NCBI RefSeq assembly: GCF_001613425.1
Contig: NZ_BDCI01000040.1
Span: 1-64,000 of the forward strand
Length of the DNA stretch: 64,000 nucleotides
Direction: 5' to 3'
Source of the DNA: Nocardia vulneris
GTDB taxonomy: Bacteria > Actinomycetota > Actinomycetes > Mycobacteriales > Mycobacteriaceae
The position numbers were made by a program, and so were the translations under genes. Below the pieces are notes generated by a model. It was not told where the DNA came from, made no database searches, and saw only the letters and a program-made list of their open reading frames with translations. Positions within the stretch are counted from its first letter, which is position 1; each line of letters opens with the position of its first letter. This document shows positions 8,944 through 19,580 of this stretch, piece after piece.

Positions 8944-8967
8944 CACACCGCTATTCAACCATCCATT

Positions 8968-9020
8968 ATGTTCATAAATCAATATTTCGCACAGCTATCA
9001 TGTTCGTTATGTTCGAACAC
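8968..9020. promoter_or_regulatory. ATGTTC repeats in the DeoR/MFS divergent region
   Basis: ATGTTC occurs three times (8968-8973, 9000-9005, 9009-9014), the last within the palindrome TGTTCGAACA (9010-9019). GlpR/DeoR proteins bind related ATGTTCG...CGAACAT half-sites. Two copies overlap possible starts of the MFS gene. Confidence 0.5.
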
Positions 9021-10208
9021 ATGCAAAGTACGTTGCGCGCCGCACGCCTGGCCACCTTCGCCTTCTTCGCGCTGAACGGATTCCTGCTGGGCATGTGGGT
9101 CGTGCACATCCCGGCGATCGAACAGCGGACCGGCATCAGCCACGCGACCCTCGGCTGGCTGCTCCTGCTCCTGGGTGCAGGCGCATTCGCGGGCATGCAG
9201 ATCGTCGGTCCGCTCGCCGATCGCCTCGGCGCCCGGGTCGTCGTCCCGGCGAGCGCGGCGCTCTGCGCGCTCGCCCTGGTGCCGCCCGGGCTGGCCACCA
9301 ACGGCTGGCTGCTCGGCGCGGCCCTGTTCGGACTCGGGCTCGGCAACGGCTGTCTCGACGTCGCGATGAATTCGCACGCCGTCCAGGTCGAACACGGCTA
9401 TCAGCGCGCGGTGATGTCGGCGTTCCACGCCACCTTCTCGCTGGGCGGGGTGCTCGCCGCGCTGATCGGCGCCCGCACGCTGAGCTGGGACTGGTCACCC
9501 GCCACCACGCTCGGCGTCGCGGCCCTGCTCGGCCTGGCGGTCGCACTGTCCGCCGCACCGGCCCTGCTTCGGGCTGAAACCTCCAGCACAGCAAACACTT
9601 CCGCGACAGACGGCAAATACCAAGCGACACGGCGGATCTGGCTGCTCGCCGGCCTCGCGTTCCTGCTCATGCTCTGCGAAGGCGTCGCCAACGATTGGAG
9701 CACACTGCATCTGCGCGATGTGCTGTCCGCTTCCCCCGCCACCGCCGCGCTCGCCTACGGCGCCTTCGCCACCGCGATGACCGTCGGCCGCCTGCTCGCC
9801 GATCGGCTCAGCACCCGGTTCGGCCCGGTGGCGATCCTGCGCTACGGCGCCGCGACGGCGGCGCTCGGCCTGTCCACTGCCGCGCTCTCCCCGTGGATTC
9901 CCCTCGCGCTCGTGGGCTGGGCCGTCTTCGGCGCGGGCATGTCCGGGTGCGTCCCGCAGCTGTTCAGCGCCGCCGGTCACGCGGACCGAAACGCGGTGGG
10001 TGCCAACGTCGCCCGCGTGGCAGGCATCGGATATCTCGGCATGCTGGCCGGGCCCGCGATCATCGGGCCGCTCACCCACTTCGCCGCGCTCGACGTCGTC
10101 TTCTTCCTGCCCGTCGCGTTCTGCGTGCTCGCCGCGGCCGCGTCCGGCATGCTGCGTAGCCGTTCGACCAGCATCGACGCGACCGACGTCGGGCAGCGCG
10201 CCGCCTGA
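9000..10208 (+). CDS. MFS transporter (YbjJ/fucose-permease-like)
   Basis: 402 aa with about 12 transmembrane segments. It has the MFS loop GPLADRLGARVV near residue 65 and a second GRLLADRLSTRFG near 263. It carries a small solute across the cytoplasmic membrane. The divergent DeoR regulator suggests a sugar or sugar derivative. In-frame ATGs at 9000, 9009 and 9021 are all possible; no Shine-Dalgarno sequence is visible and operator repeats overlap the first two, so the true start may be 9021. Confidence 0.85.
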   Translation: MFVMFEHMQSTLRAARLATFAFFALNGFLLGMWVVHIPAIEQRTGISHATLGWLLLLLGAGAFAGMQIVGPLADRLGARVVVPASAALCALALVPPGLATNGWLLGAALFGLGLGNGCLDVAMNSHAVQVEHGYQRAVMSAFHATFSLGGVLAALIGARTLSWDWSPATTLGVAALLGLAVALSAAPALLRAETSSTANTSATDGKYQATRRIWLLAGLAFLLMLCEGVANDWSTLHLRDVLSASPATAALAYGAFATAMTVGRLLADRLSTRFGPVAILRYGAATAALGLSTAALSPWIPLALVGWAVFGAGMSGCVPQLFSAAGHADRNAVGANVARVAGIGYLGMLAGPAIIGPLTHFAALDVVFFLPVAFCVLAAAASGMLRSRSTSIDATDVGQRAA

Positions 10209-10274
10209 ACCGAGCCGCGAAAAAATGACCCGACAACGGTAGGTCCGTTATGTCACCATGGGATTCAACGATGA

Positions 10275-10291
10275 TCACCGAGTAGCGGTGA
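10275..10291. promoter_or_regulatory. inverted repeat upstream of the small ORF
   Basis: TCACCG (10275-10280) and CGGTGA (10286-10291) flank a five-base spacer, about 33 bases before the small ORF start. Possible operator for the HNH-whiB transcript. Confidence 0.35.
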
Positions 10292-10306
10292 CGCCCGAGC
10301 ACGTGG

Positions 10307-10318
10307 AAAGGAGGAGGT
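10307..10318 (+). promoter_or_regulatory. near-perfect Shine-Dalgarno sequence
   Basis: AAAGGAGGAGGT is complementary to the 16S 3' end over almost its full length and ends five bases before the ATG at 10324. This is far stronger than the sites before most genes in the window and supports translation of the short ORF. Confidence 0.6.
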
Positions 10319-10323
10319 GGCGA

Positions 10324-10416
10324 ATGCGCCCGACCATGCCGAACACCCATGCGGCCCAGCGCTTGTCGACCGTGAAACCAGGTCGCGAAAACAGCCGCCT
10401 CCATGACGGTCGCTGA
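10324..10416 (+). CDS. candidate 30-aa small protein or leader peptide
   Basis: The ORF begins MRPTMPNTHAAQRL and ends with a TGA at 10414-10416. It is short and basic (several Arg, Lys and His) with no hydrophobic stretch, so it is probably cytosolic if made. The case rests on the near-perfect ribosome-binding site five bases upstream and its place 39 bases before the HNH nuclease gene, which has no such site. It could be a leader peptide controlling the HNH-whiB genes, or a small protein in its own right. No homologue is recognised by eye. Confidence 0.45.
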   Translation: MRPTMPNTHAAQRLSTVKPGRENSRLHDGR

Positions 10417-10455
10417 CCTTCCCCTTCCGCCGCATCGCTCGACTCTTCCCGAAAC

Positions 10456-11013
10456 ATGGTGATTCCCATGCCCTTCCGCCATGCCGCCTACCCCGCGGCC
10501 GTCACCGCCGACAACTGGATACACACCGGCGTGCTGGTGCTCAACGCCTCCTACGAGGCACTCGACGAGATCAGCGCCGACCGGGCCGTGGTGCTGCTCA
10601 TGGCCGGAACCGCGGAGTCGATCGCCGACCGGGTCCCGCATTTCACCATCCGGTCCCAACACGTCGAGGTGCTCCTGCCGGAAACCATCCGGCTGCTGCG
10701 CTACGTCTACCTCGAGCACAGCGCGCGGGTACACGACGAGAGCCGCGCCACCTGGGCCGGCGTGCTGCGCCGGGACAACCACCGGTGCGGCTACTGCGCC
10801 GCCTGGGCCCGCACCGTCGACCACATCCGCCCGCGCAGCCGGGGCGGCCCGAACACCTGGAGCAACCTCGTCGCCTGCTGCGGGCCGTGCAACACGAGCA
10901 AGGCCGACCGCACGCCCGAGGAGGCCGGCATGCGATTGCTCTGGGTGCCGAAGGCGCCCAACCACCGGGCCAGACAGCAGCGACAGATCTGGAAGCAGCT
11001 CGCGCGGACCTGA
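10456..11013 (+). CDS. HNH endonuclease
   Basis: 185 aa. The C-terminal half holds the HNH fold with two zinc-binding CxxC pairs: CGYC near residue 114, then DHIRPRSRGGPN (catalytic Asp-His), NLVACCGPCNTSK with the second CxxC and the final Asn. The N-terminal ~95 residues (VLVLNASYEALDEIS, VEVLLPETIRLLRY) are typical of the actinobacterial and phage-like HNH group that starts with this segment. It cuts or nicks DNA; the target is unknown. Starts at 10456 or 10468 are possible. A whiB-like gene follows after 24 bases, so they probably share a transcript. Confidence 0.9.
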   Translation: MVIPMPFRHAAYPAAVTADNWIHTGVLVLNASYEALDEISADRAVVLLMAGTAESIADRVPHFTIRSQHVEVLLPETIRLLRYVYLEHSARVHDESRATWAGVLRRDNHRCGYCAAWARTVDHIRPRSRGGPNTWSNLVACCGPCNTSKADRTPEEAGMRLLWVPKAPNHRARQQRQIWKQLART

Positions 11014-11037
11014 CATCCGAGAAAGGAGACCACCACG

Positions 11038-11313
11038 ATGACCGTCCACACCGACACCGCCGCCGTCGTGCAGCTGACCCTGGCGGAGCTGCTCCCGCTC
11101 TCGGACTCCGGCGAGTGGCATCGGGCCGCCTGCCGCGGTGACCCGCACCACGAGGCCTGGTTCCCCTACCCGTCGCAGGACTTCGACTACGCGCGCGAGG
11201 TCTGCGCGGACTGCCCCATCCGCACCGCGTGCGGCGAATTCGCTGCGCGCACCGGCCAGTCCGGCGTCTGGGGTGGCCACGAGTTCGACCGGGGACGGAT
11301 GATCCGCCCCTGA
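11038..11313 (+). CDS. WhiB family Fe-S transcriptional regulator
   Basis: 91 aa. The four cluster cysteines are C32, C56, C59 and C65 (CxxC then x5 C), followed by the family turn GVWGG at 76-80. The C-terminal tail after it is short (HEFDRGRMIRP). WhiB proteins hold a redox- or NO-sensitive [4Fe-4S] cluster and act with the main sigma factor. The ATG has AAAGGAG 10 bases upstream. It is downstream of the HNH nuclease gene and followed by a strong terminator. Confidence 0.92.
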   Translation: MTVHTDTAAVVQLTLAELLPLSDSGEWHRAACRGDPHHEAWFPYPSQDFDYAREVCADCPIRTACGEFAARTGQSGVWGGHEFDRGRMIRP

Positions 11314-11318
11314 CCACC

Positions 11319-11346
11319 GGCGTCGTGCCCGTCCGGGCACGACGCC
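11319..11346 (+). terminator. intrinsic-type hairpin after the whiB-like gene
   Basis: GGCGTCGTGCCC (11319-11330) pairs perfectly with GGGCACGACGCC (11335-11346) around a GTCC loop, six bases after the stop codon. There is no T-run. Confidence 0.8.
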
Positions 11347-11424
11347 GGGCGTTTCGACACGGCACGCCGACGAGCAGGAGACTCGCCGAGCCCGCAAACC
11401 GCAGGTGAACATACACTGTGCACC

Positions 11425-13095
11425 GTGGGCACTCATCGCAGCGGAACCAGGTCCCGTGGCGTCAGTAAAGGTCCGGTTCTCGCGATAGTGGCCATCGTGC
11501 TACTAATCGCGGGCGTCTTCGGCTGGTTTCAGTTGAGAGACCGCGCCGCGGACGAGGACAGCGCCGCGGCCGCCGAATGCGTCTCCGGCGCCGCGACGCT
11601 GTACGTGACCGCCGATCCGGATATCGCACCGCAGGTCAGAGCGGCCGCGGACCGCTACAACGCGACGAAGCCGAAGGTGCGCGACCATTGCGCGCAGGTG
11701 TCGGTCACCACCCAGCCGTCCGCCTCCATCGTCGCCGCCTTCACCAGCGGTAAGCCGTGGGATCAGAATCTCGGCCCGCAACCGGTGCTGTGGATCCCGG
11801 ACTCGACCCGCTCCATCGAAGCGATGCGCGTCCCCGGTTTGATCGAGGGCACGCCCGCACCGATCGCGGTGAGCCCGATCGTGCTCGCGGTGCCCGACGA
11901 ATTGCGCGGCGCCCTCGAAGAAGCCAAATCCTCGTGGTCGGATCTGCCACGCCTGCAACAGGGTTCGCTCGGCGATATCGGCCTGTCCGGGTGGGGCGGC
12001 CTGCGCATGGCGCTACCGCCGGGCGATGCCACCCTCGCCGCCGCCGTCGCGGTCGGCTCCGCGGTCTCGGGCGCGGACCCCCTCACCGACCCCGCCGCAC
12101 AGTCGGGCCAGGTCGTCTCGGCCATCTCCGGCCTCGCCGCCGAAGCGCCCGAGGTACCCGACACGGCCGCCGCCTTCGGCGCGCTCGCGGGCGCGCCGAA
12201 GGACGCCACCGTGCACGCCGTCGCGACCACCGAACAGCAGGTCAAAAGCCAACCGGGACTTACTGTTTATCGTCCGTCCGGCGCCGCACCGATCGCCGAC
12301 CACCCCGCGGCGCTGATGTCCGGGCCGTGGGTCGACAAGACGCAGAACCTGATCGGCGGCCTGTTCGCCGACTTCCTGCGCACCCCGGAAACCGCCCAGA
12401 CGTTCGCCGCGGCCGGGTTCACCGCCGGGCCGCCCGCCACCGCGCCGGCACCCGCACGCACAGTCCTGGAGAAGGTCGCGGGCACTCTCGCGAACCCGGT
12501 GCTCGGCGTGCAATCGACTGTGCTGGTGGATGTCTCGGCGTCGATGTCGACCGCCGACGGCTCGACCACCCGACTGGCCAACGTGATCGCCGCCCTCAAC
12601 TCCACGATGACCGTGATGCCGCCCGACTTCGGCCTGGGCATCTGGACCTTCGGCAAGAACCTCGACGACACCAAGCCCTACAAGGTGCAGGCCGCCACCG
12701 CGCCGCTCACCGATGCCCAGCGCACGAAGGTCAGCAGCGCACTCGGCGCCCTGCGCGCCACCGACGTCCGCGCCGATCAGGCCTACCCCTCCTTGATCGC
12801 CGCCTATAAGAACGCGGTGGCCAATTACACTGCGGGACGAACCAATTCGGTGCTGCTCATCACCGACGGACCCGACGACGATTCCTCGGTCACCGGCGCG
12901 AAACTCGCGAGCGACATGGCCGCGGCGATCGACAAAGCCCATCCGGTCCGCGTGGATATCATCGTGATCGGCGGCCCGGGCACGCAGACGCTGAAGAGCA
13001 TCTCCGAACAGAGCGGTGGCACCTACACCCGCCTGGCCACCTCCGACGATCTCACCTTCGCCTCGGCGGTCGTGCAGTCGCTGACGACCCCGTAA
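11425..13095 (+). CDS. membrane-anchored solute-binding-like protein with C-terminal VWA domain
   Basis: 556 aa from GTG 11425. A basic N-terminus and one hydrophobic segment (about 17-37, VLAIVAIVLLIAGVFGW) act as signal or anchor. Residues ~50-340 resemble an extracellular solute-binding domain, with ATLYVTADPDIAPQVRAAAD at its start. The von Willebrand A domain begins near 365 with the MIDAS motif DVSAS near 369 and a second metal-site loop LLITDGPDDD near 477. It should lie outside the membrane and bind a protein or ligand with a metal. M. tuberculosis has a VWA protein gene (Rv1836c) between glcB and gcvB; this may be its counterpart. Confidence 0.87.
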   Translation: MGTHRSGTRSRGVSKGPVLAIVAIVLLIAGVFGWFQLRDRAADEDSAAAAECVSGAATLYVTADPDIAPQVRAAADRYNATKPKVRDHCAQVSVTTQPSASIVAAFTSGKPWDQNLGPQPVLWIPDSTRSIEAMRVPGLIEGTPAPIAVSPIVLAVPDELRGALEEAKSSWSDLPRLQQGSLGDIGLSGWGGLRMALPPGDATLAAAVAVGSAVSGADPLTDPAAQSGQVVSAISGLAAEAPEVPDTAAAFGALAGAPKDATVHAVATTEQQVKSQPGLTVYRPSGAAPIADHPAALMSGPWVDKTQNLIGGLFADFLRTPETAQTFAAAGFTAGPPATAPAPARTVLEKVAGTLANPVLGVQSTVLVDVSASMSTADGSTTRLANVIAALNSTMTVMPPDFGLGIWTFGKNLDDTKPYKVQAATAPLTDAQRTKVSSALGALRATDVRADQAYPSLIAAYKNAVANYTAGRTNSVLLITDGPDDDSSVTGAKLASDMAAAIDKAHPVRVDIIVIGGPGTQTLKSISEQSGGTYTRLATSDDLTFASAVVQSLTTP

Positions 13096-13105
13096 AGCAC
13101 CGAAA

Positions 13106-13179
13106 GCCGCACCCCTTCGGTTCTCGTGCACCCCCTCTGGAAAGCCAGAACGGGTGCGCGGCAACAGAAGGGGTGCGGC
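13106..13179. terminator. long inverted repeat between convergent genes
   Basis: GCCGCACCCCTTC (13106-13118) is exactly complementary to GAAGGGGTGCGGC (13167-13179), with partly complementary sequence between. It lies between the VWA gene and gcvP, which converge, so it probably ends both transcripts. Related to the repeats near 8.1 and 30.2 kb. Confidence 0.65.
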
Positions 13180-13221
13180 GAGCCGGAACTGGTACGCCCA
13201 AGCCCGCCCAGCCGGGCGACC

Positions 13222-16044
<2,823 letters not shown>

Positions 16045-16080
16045 GGGTCGGGCGGGTCGACGTCGGTCGACGGGTACCAG

Positions 16081-16285
16081 CCCTCTCCCTCTGTCGTGGC
16101 GCCTGAGAGATTCGGTTGCCGCGACCTGAGCCGAGCCCCTTTCCCCGTGGGCGGGCGACTCCGCTCGTAGCAGGCCACCGCTTTCCAGAGACGTCGAAGC
16201 CCGTACGGTCCTTTTGCCTGAGAGATTGACGGAGAGGTGCTGCTCCTTCGGCGCCCGGGGTTACCCGGAACTCTCCCGCACGGCG
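16081..16285 (-). ncRNA. tandem glycine riboswitch upstream of gcvP
   Basis: Read on the minus strand, aptamer 1 starts with CGGGAGAGTTCC and continues with GGCGCCGAAGGAGCA, ATCTCTCAGGCAAAAGGACC and TCTCTGGAAAGC. Aptamer 2 follows with CACGGGGAAAGG, ATCTCTCAGGCGCCACGACA and GAGGGAGAG, ending about 37 bases before the gcvP start. These are the conserved boxes of the two-aptamer glycine riboswitch, which normally turns on glycine cleavage genes when glycine is abundant. The boundaries are judged by eye. Confidence 0.93.
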
Positions 16286-16485
16286 GCGACGCGCCACCAG
16301 TTTATGCCGACGCCACGCCGATGTGCGCCACCGGCTCCCTTCCTTGCCGTGTCGTGCTGGTCACGTGCGGTTCGCGCCCGACTCGCTTTGGCAACAACTC
16401 ATAGTTAGATGCGCATATCCGAGTATCTTGATGTTTTCGACTTCCCGGGCCTGTAACCTTCCAAAATTCAAGTGCCACACAGCCC

Positions 16486-16524
16486 AACACCCCGCTACCC
16501 TCGATGACGGGGAGGCGGGGTGTT
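16486..16524. terminator. strong hairpin downstream of the mcdR-like gene
   Basis: AACACCCCGC (16486-16495) pairs with GCGGGGTGTT (16515-16524), with CTACCCTCGATGACGGGGAG as the inner part. A T-rich stretch (GCTTTATCTTTT) follows on the plus strand. It lies 3' of the minus-strand MerR gene and upstream of the riboswitch leader. Between it and the riboswitch (16290-16480) no gene is visible; the gcvP promoter is expected there. Confidence 0.6.
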
Positions 16525-16540
16525 GTGTCGGCTTTATCTT

Positions 16541-17098
16541 TTAACCGGTCTTGCGGTTCATTCGCGCCTTGCGACGGTAGGACAGCTCGTCCTCTGGCCG
16601 CTCCGTCACCGCAGACGCGCGTTCTGCCGGGAAATTGGCGATGGCACCGGTGAGTTCGTGCATGGCGCCACTGATGGCGATACCGAAGACGCCCTGCCCA
16701 CCCTGCAGTAAATCAACGACCTCCTCGGGCGAGGTGCACTCGTACACCGAGGTCCCATCGGAGAAGAGCGTGATGCCCGCGAGGTCCTGCACTCCCCTGC
16801 TGCGCAGATGGTCGACCGCGATCCTGATGTTCTGTAGCGAGATGCCCGCGTCGAGCAGCCGCTTCACGATCTTCAGGACCAAGATGTCCTTGAAGGAATA
16901 CAGCCGCTGGCTCCCCGAGCCGGCCGCGCTGCGGATGGAGGGCACGACCAATCCGGTCCGCGCCCAGTAGTCGAGCTGCCGGTAGGTGATCCCGGCCACC
17001 TGGCATGCACTGGGAACCCGGTAGCCGACTAGATCGTCAGGAACCGAGTCGTCCGGGAACAGGCCTGGCTGTACCACATCCTGCGATTGCTCTGCCAC
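16541..17098 (-). CDS. MerR family regulator, McdR (Rv1830)-like
   Basis: 185 aa from the GTG at 17098, which has AAGGGAG eight bases upstream; the frame stays open further upstream through a tandem repeat but without a better start. The MerR helix-turn-helix follows GLFPDDSVPDDLVGYRVPSA, with QVAGITYRQLDYWARTGLVV near residue 32-50 and RLYSFKDILVLKIVKRLLD. The protein closely matches what I know of M. tuberculosis Rv1830, described as a MerR-type regulator affecting cell division. It is in the conserved order gcvP - this gene - DUF151 gene - second MerR - garA - gcvH. Confidence 0.92.
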   Translation of the reverse strand: MAEQSQDVVQPGLFPDDSVPDDLVGYRVPSACQVAGITYRQLDYWARTGLVVPSIRSAAGSGSQRLYSFKDILVLKIVKRLLDAGISLQNIRIAVDHLRSRGVQDLAGITLFSDGTSVYECTSPEEVVDLLQGGQGVFGIAISGAMHELTGAIANFPAERASAVTERPEDELSYRRKARMNRKTG

Positions 17099-17158
17099 TG
17101 ACCACTCCCTTGCTTCGCCGACGGCTAGCCTCATCGATGACCCGGCTCCGTTTCGACC

Positions 17159-17194
17159 ACTGCGGTACTGCCGAACACTGCTGTACTGCCGAAC
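17159..17194. repeat. tandem 18-bp direct repeat upstream of the mcdR-like gene
   Basis: ACTGCGGTACTGCCGAAC (17159-17176) is followed at once by ACTGCTGTACTGCCGAAC (17177-17194), 17 of 18 bases identical. It lies 61-96 bases before the GTG start of the MerR gene, so it could be an operator or promoter element. Confidence 0.7.
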
Positions 17195-17358
17195 TGGCCA
17201 AAACGGACGTGGCCCAACTATCGAGATTACTCCCCTAGATTGTCCAGGGAGCACCATCGTCGAGCCAAACGCGACGCGCGGTCAAAGTCTCAAGCTCTAG
17301 TTCAGAGCTGATCCCCCGGTCATCCCGGGAAAACGCCGGGCTGCCGGAAAGATCCTGT

Positions 17359-17832
17359 TCAGCTGTCGGTGGCCTTGAAATCGTCGGGTGACACCGACTC
17401 GAGGAACTCCTTGAACTTCTCCACCTCGTCCTCGCGCTCGTCCGGCATGACCAGCCCGGCCTCCTCGAGCACCGGCTCCTCGGCATAGATCGGGCAACCC
17501 ACCCGCAAGGCGATCGCTACCGAATCCGACGGCCGCGCCGACACGTGCAGATCGTTGTCGAACACCAGATCGGCGTAGAAGGTGCCCTCCTGCAGATCCA
17601 CGATGCGCACCTCTTTCAGCGTGTGCCCGAGCTCGGTGATCAGGATCTTGATCAAGTCGTGGGTCAGCGGCCGGATCGGCGTCACCCCCTCCTGCTCCAG
17701 CACGATCGCGGTCGCTTCCGCCTGCCCGATCCAGATCGGTAGATACCGGTCCCCCGACACCTCACGAAGCAACAGCACGGGCTGATTCTGTGGCTGTTCG
17801 ACACGAATGCCGATAACCCGCATTTCACTCAT
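17359..17832 (-). CDS. DUF151 / bifunctional nuclease family protein (Rv1829-like)
   Basis: 157 aa, almost all one DUF151 domain: MRVIGIRVEQPQNQPVLLLR at the start, YLPIWIGQAEATAI near 30-43, PLTHDLIKIL near 55 and ARPSDSVAIALRVGCPIYA near 99-117. A plant member has RNase/DNase activity, but the role in actinobacteria is not established. The acidic C-terminal tail (DEREDEVEKFKEFLE) is usual. Start ATG 17832; ATG at 17823 is an alternative. It lies between two MerR genes in a block conserved in mycobacteria. Confidence 0.93.
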   Translation of the reverse strand: MSEMRVIGIRVEQPQNQPVLLLREVSGDRYLPIWIGQAEATAIVLEQEGVTPIRPLTHDLIKILITELGHTLKEVRIVDLQEGTFYADLVFDNDLHVSARPSDSVAIALRVGCPIYAEEPVLEEAGLVMPDEREDEVEKFKEFLESVSPDDFKATDS

Positions 17833-18031
17833 GGCTGCGCCTCGCTTCGCTTACTCATCGCCACGCCTCCCATTTCGCCAGGCCGCCCGGCACGACCACC
17901 GCAGAGCTCGCCGTACCACGAGTCTAGGCGAACGCGGACGGGTGCAGCGATGCGTGTGCACAGCCGAAATCGGCGTGTTGGCCGACTGAAACCTGACACC
18001 CTCAGCCCGGCCTGGTGATTCGCCGGGATGT

Positions 18032-18865
18032 TCAGCCGCCCAGCGACGTCCGTACCGACGACTTCACCAGACAGGCATGCAACGTCAACGACAGCGCCGC
18101 CAATTCCCGCACGGTTTCCTCGGCGCGCGCGCGAGCGCCCGCGTCGCGGCTCTTCGCGATCGGCGCGGCGATCTGCGCGACCAGCGCGGCCTCGCGGTCG
18201 GCGGCGAGTTTGAACGCACGCAGATGCCGTGCCTCCAAACCGAATTCGGCCATCGCCTTGGCGGTCTTGGCCAGGGTCACCGCATCACCGTCGAAGAAGC
18301 CGGCGGCGCCGGGGGTGATGAGGTTGGCCCGGATCAGGTCGTTCAGGAACGCGTCGTCGATCTCGGCCTTCGCGAGCAGATCCGCGCGGGTGAGCCGGAT
18401 TTCGTGATCGAAACGCAGATCGTCGGGGGAAATCTCGCTGGGCACCACGCCGAGCCTCCTCGGCGCCGCGGCACCGTTGCTGTTCCCGCCGGACGCGGCA
18501 GGGTGCCCGGAGGCCGACCCGGTAGTGGTCGGCTCCGCGGCACCCGTGCGGCCGGAGTGCGCTCGAGCACGGGCTTCCCGTACCCCCAGCGACGCCGCAC
18601 CGCTGTCGATCGCTTCGAGTTGTTCCTTGATCACCTTCAGCGGCAGGTATTGATCGCGTTGCGCGGTCAAGACGAACCGCAGCCGTTCACAGTCGGCGAC
18701 GGAGAATCTGCGATAGCCCGAGGGCGTTCGCTCCGGCCGAATGAGGCCTTCCGCTTCCAGGAAGCGGATTTTGGAGATGGTGACGTCCGGAAAGTCCGGG
18801 CGCAACAGGTCGAGCACGGAGCCGATCGACATGCCTCCGCGTGCCCATTGCGCCGCGCCCGTCAC
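18032..18865 (-). CDS. MerR family regulator, Rv1828-like
   Basis: 277 aa. The N-terminal MerR domain contains MSIGSVLDLLRPDFPDVTIS, FLEAEGLIRPERTPSGYRRF and then LRFVLTAQRDQYLPLKVIKE. After a Gly/Ala/Pro-rich linker (about 105-150) a second conserved domain begins with LTRADLLAKAEIDDAFLNDL and includes FGLEARHLRAFKLAADREAA. This two-domain layout matches M. tuberculosis Rv1828, whose ligand is unknown. Start ATG 18865 or 18832 (MSIGSV). It is followed upstream by garA in the conserved block. Confidence 0.93.
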   Translation of the reverse strand: MTGAAQWARGGMSIGSVLDLLRPDFPDVTISKIRFLEAEGLIRPERTPSGYRRFSVADCERLRFVLTAQRDQYLPLKVIKEQLEAIDSGAASLGVREARARAHSGRTGAAEPTTTGSASGHPAASGGNSNGAAAPRRLGVVPSEISPDDLRFDHEIRLTRADLLAKAEIDDAFLNDLIRANLITPGAAGFFDGDAVTLAKTAKAMAEFGLEARHLRAFKLAADREAALVAQIAAPIAKSRDAGARARAEETVRELAALSLTLHACLVKSSVRTSLGG

Positions 18866-18932
18866 AGTGCCCTATCCCTCGACACAGCACACACTCTCAT
18901 GACCCCGAGCCCTTCGACCCGACGCCGCGTGC

Positions 18933-19412
18933 TCATAGGCTCCCTGCACCCGTTTCGCTCACCGACGCCTTCGGTCCGGTGAGGAACACCAGACGGAACT
19001 TGCCGATCTGCACCTCGTCGCCGTTCTGGAGTTCCGAGGAGTCCACCGGCTCCCGATTCACATAGGTGCCGTTCAGGCTGCCCACATCGACCACCTGGAA
19101 CGAATCGTCGTCCTGACGGAACTCGGCGTGCCGACGGCTGACGGTGACGTCGTCGAGAAAGATGTCACTGTCGGGGTGGCGACCGGCCGACGTGGTCGGC
19201 TGATCCAGCAGGAACCGCGAGCCCGCATTCGGACCGCGCTTGACGACCAGGAGGGCCGCACCAACGGGCAGACCCTCGACCCCTTGGACCGGCTGTTCAC
19301 CGGTCGGCTCTCCGGAGCGCGACGCGTCGACCTCGTTCAGGAAATCCGCGCGGAAGACCGACGTCGTCTCGGCCGCGGTCTCCCCGTAACCCGGGTCTTT
19401 GTTCTCGCTCAC
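18933..19412 (-). CDS. garA: GarA, FHA-domain regulator of glutamate/2-oxoglutarate metabolism
   Basis: 159 aa. The N-terminal phospho-switch ETTSVFRADF has the two threonines at 16-17 that PknG and PknB phosphorylate in mycobacteria. The FHA domain covers about 55-145 with SAGRHPDSDIFLDDVTVSRR and DVGSLNGTYVN. Unphosphorylated GarA inhibits 2-oxoglutarate dehydrogenase/decarboxylase and NAD-glutamate dehydrogenase and activates glutamate synthase; phosphorylation folds the tail onto the FHA domain and turns this off. It lies between the Rv1828-like gene and gcvH, as in M. tuberculosis. Start ATG 19412 follows AGGAGAG. Confidence 0.96.
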   Translation of the reverse strand: MSENKDPGYGETAAETTSVFRADFLNEVDASRSGEPTGEQPVQGVEGLPVGAALLVVKRGPNAGSRFLLDQPTTSAGRHPDSDIFLDDVTVSRRHAEFRQDDDSFQVVDVGSLNGTYVNREPVDSSELQNGDEVQIGKFRLVFLTGPKASVSETGAGSL

Positions 19413-19580
19413 CGTTTCTCTCCTCCTCGAACCTGATTATCCATGCAAGCAGGTGATACCTGTGGCACCACGACCTGCCGTCGAGTCCCTAGATTCCCGG
19501 CAACGACTGCCGGCGGATCTGTTGGCATTGACCGTACCCTGCCAGGGCGTGCCCGTGCAGGTAGAACCGGGAAGGCTGAT

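Noticed and set aside
16486..16524. Considered as a tRNA or small RNA gene
   Set aside because: It is a simple hairpin without tRNA arms or an anticodon; a terminator is the better explanation.
17099..17257. N-terminal extension of the McdR-like protein to 17257
   Set aside because: The extension is encoded by the tandem repeat and promoter region, and the GTG at 17098 has a good ribosome-binding site and the expected N-terminus.
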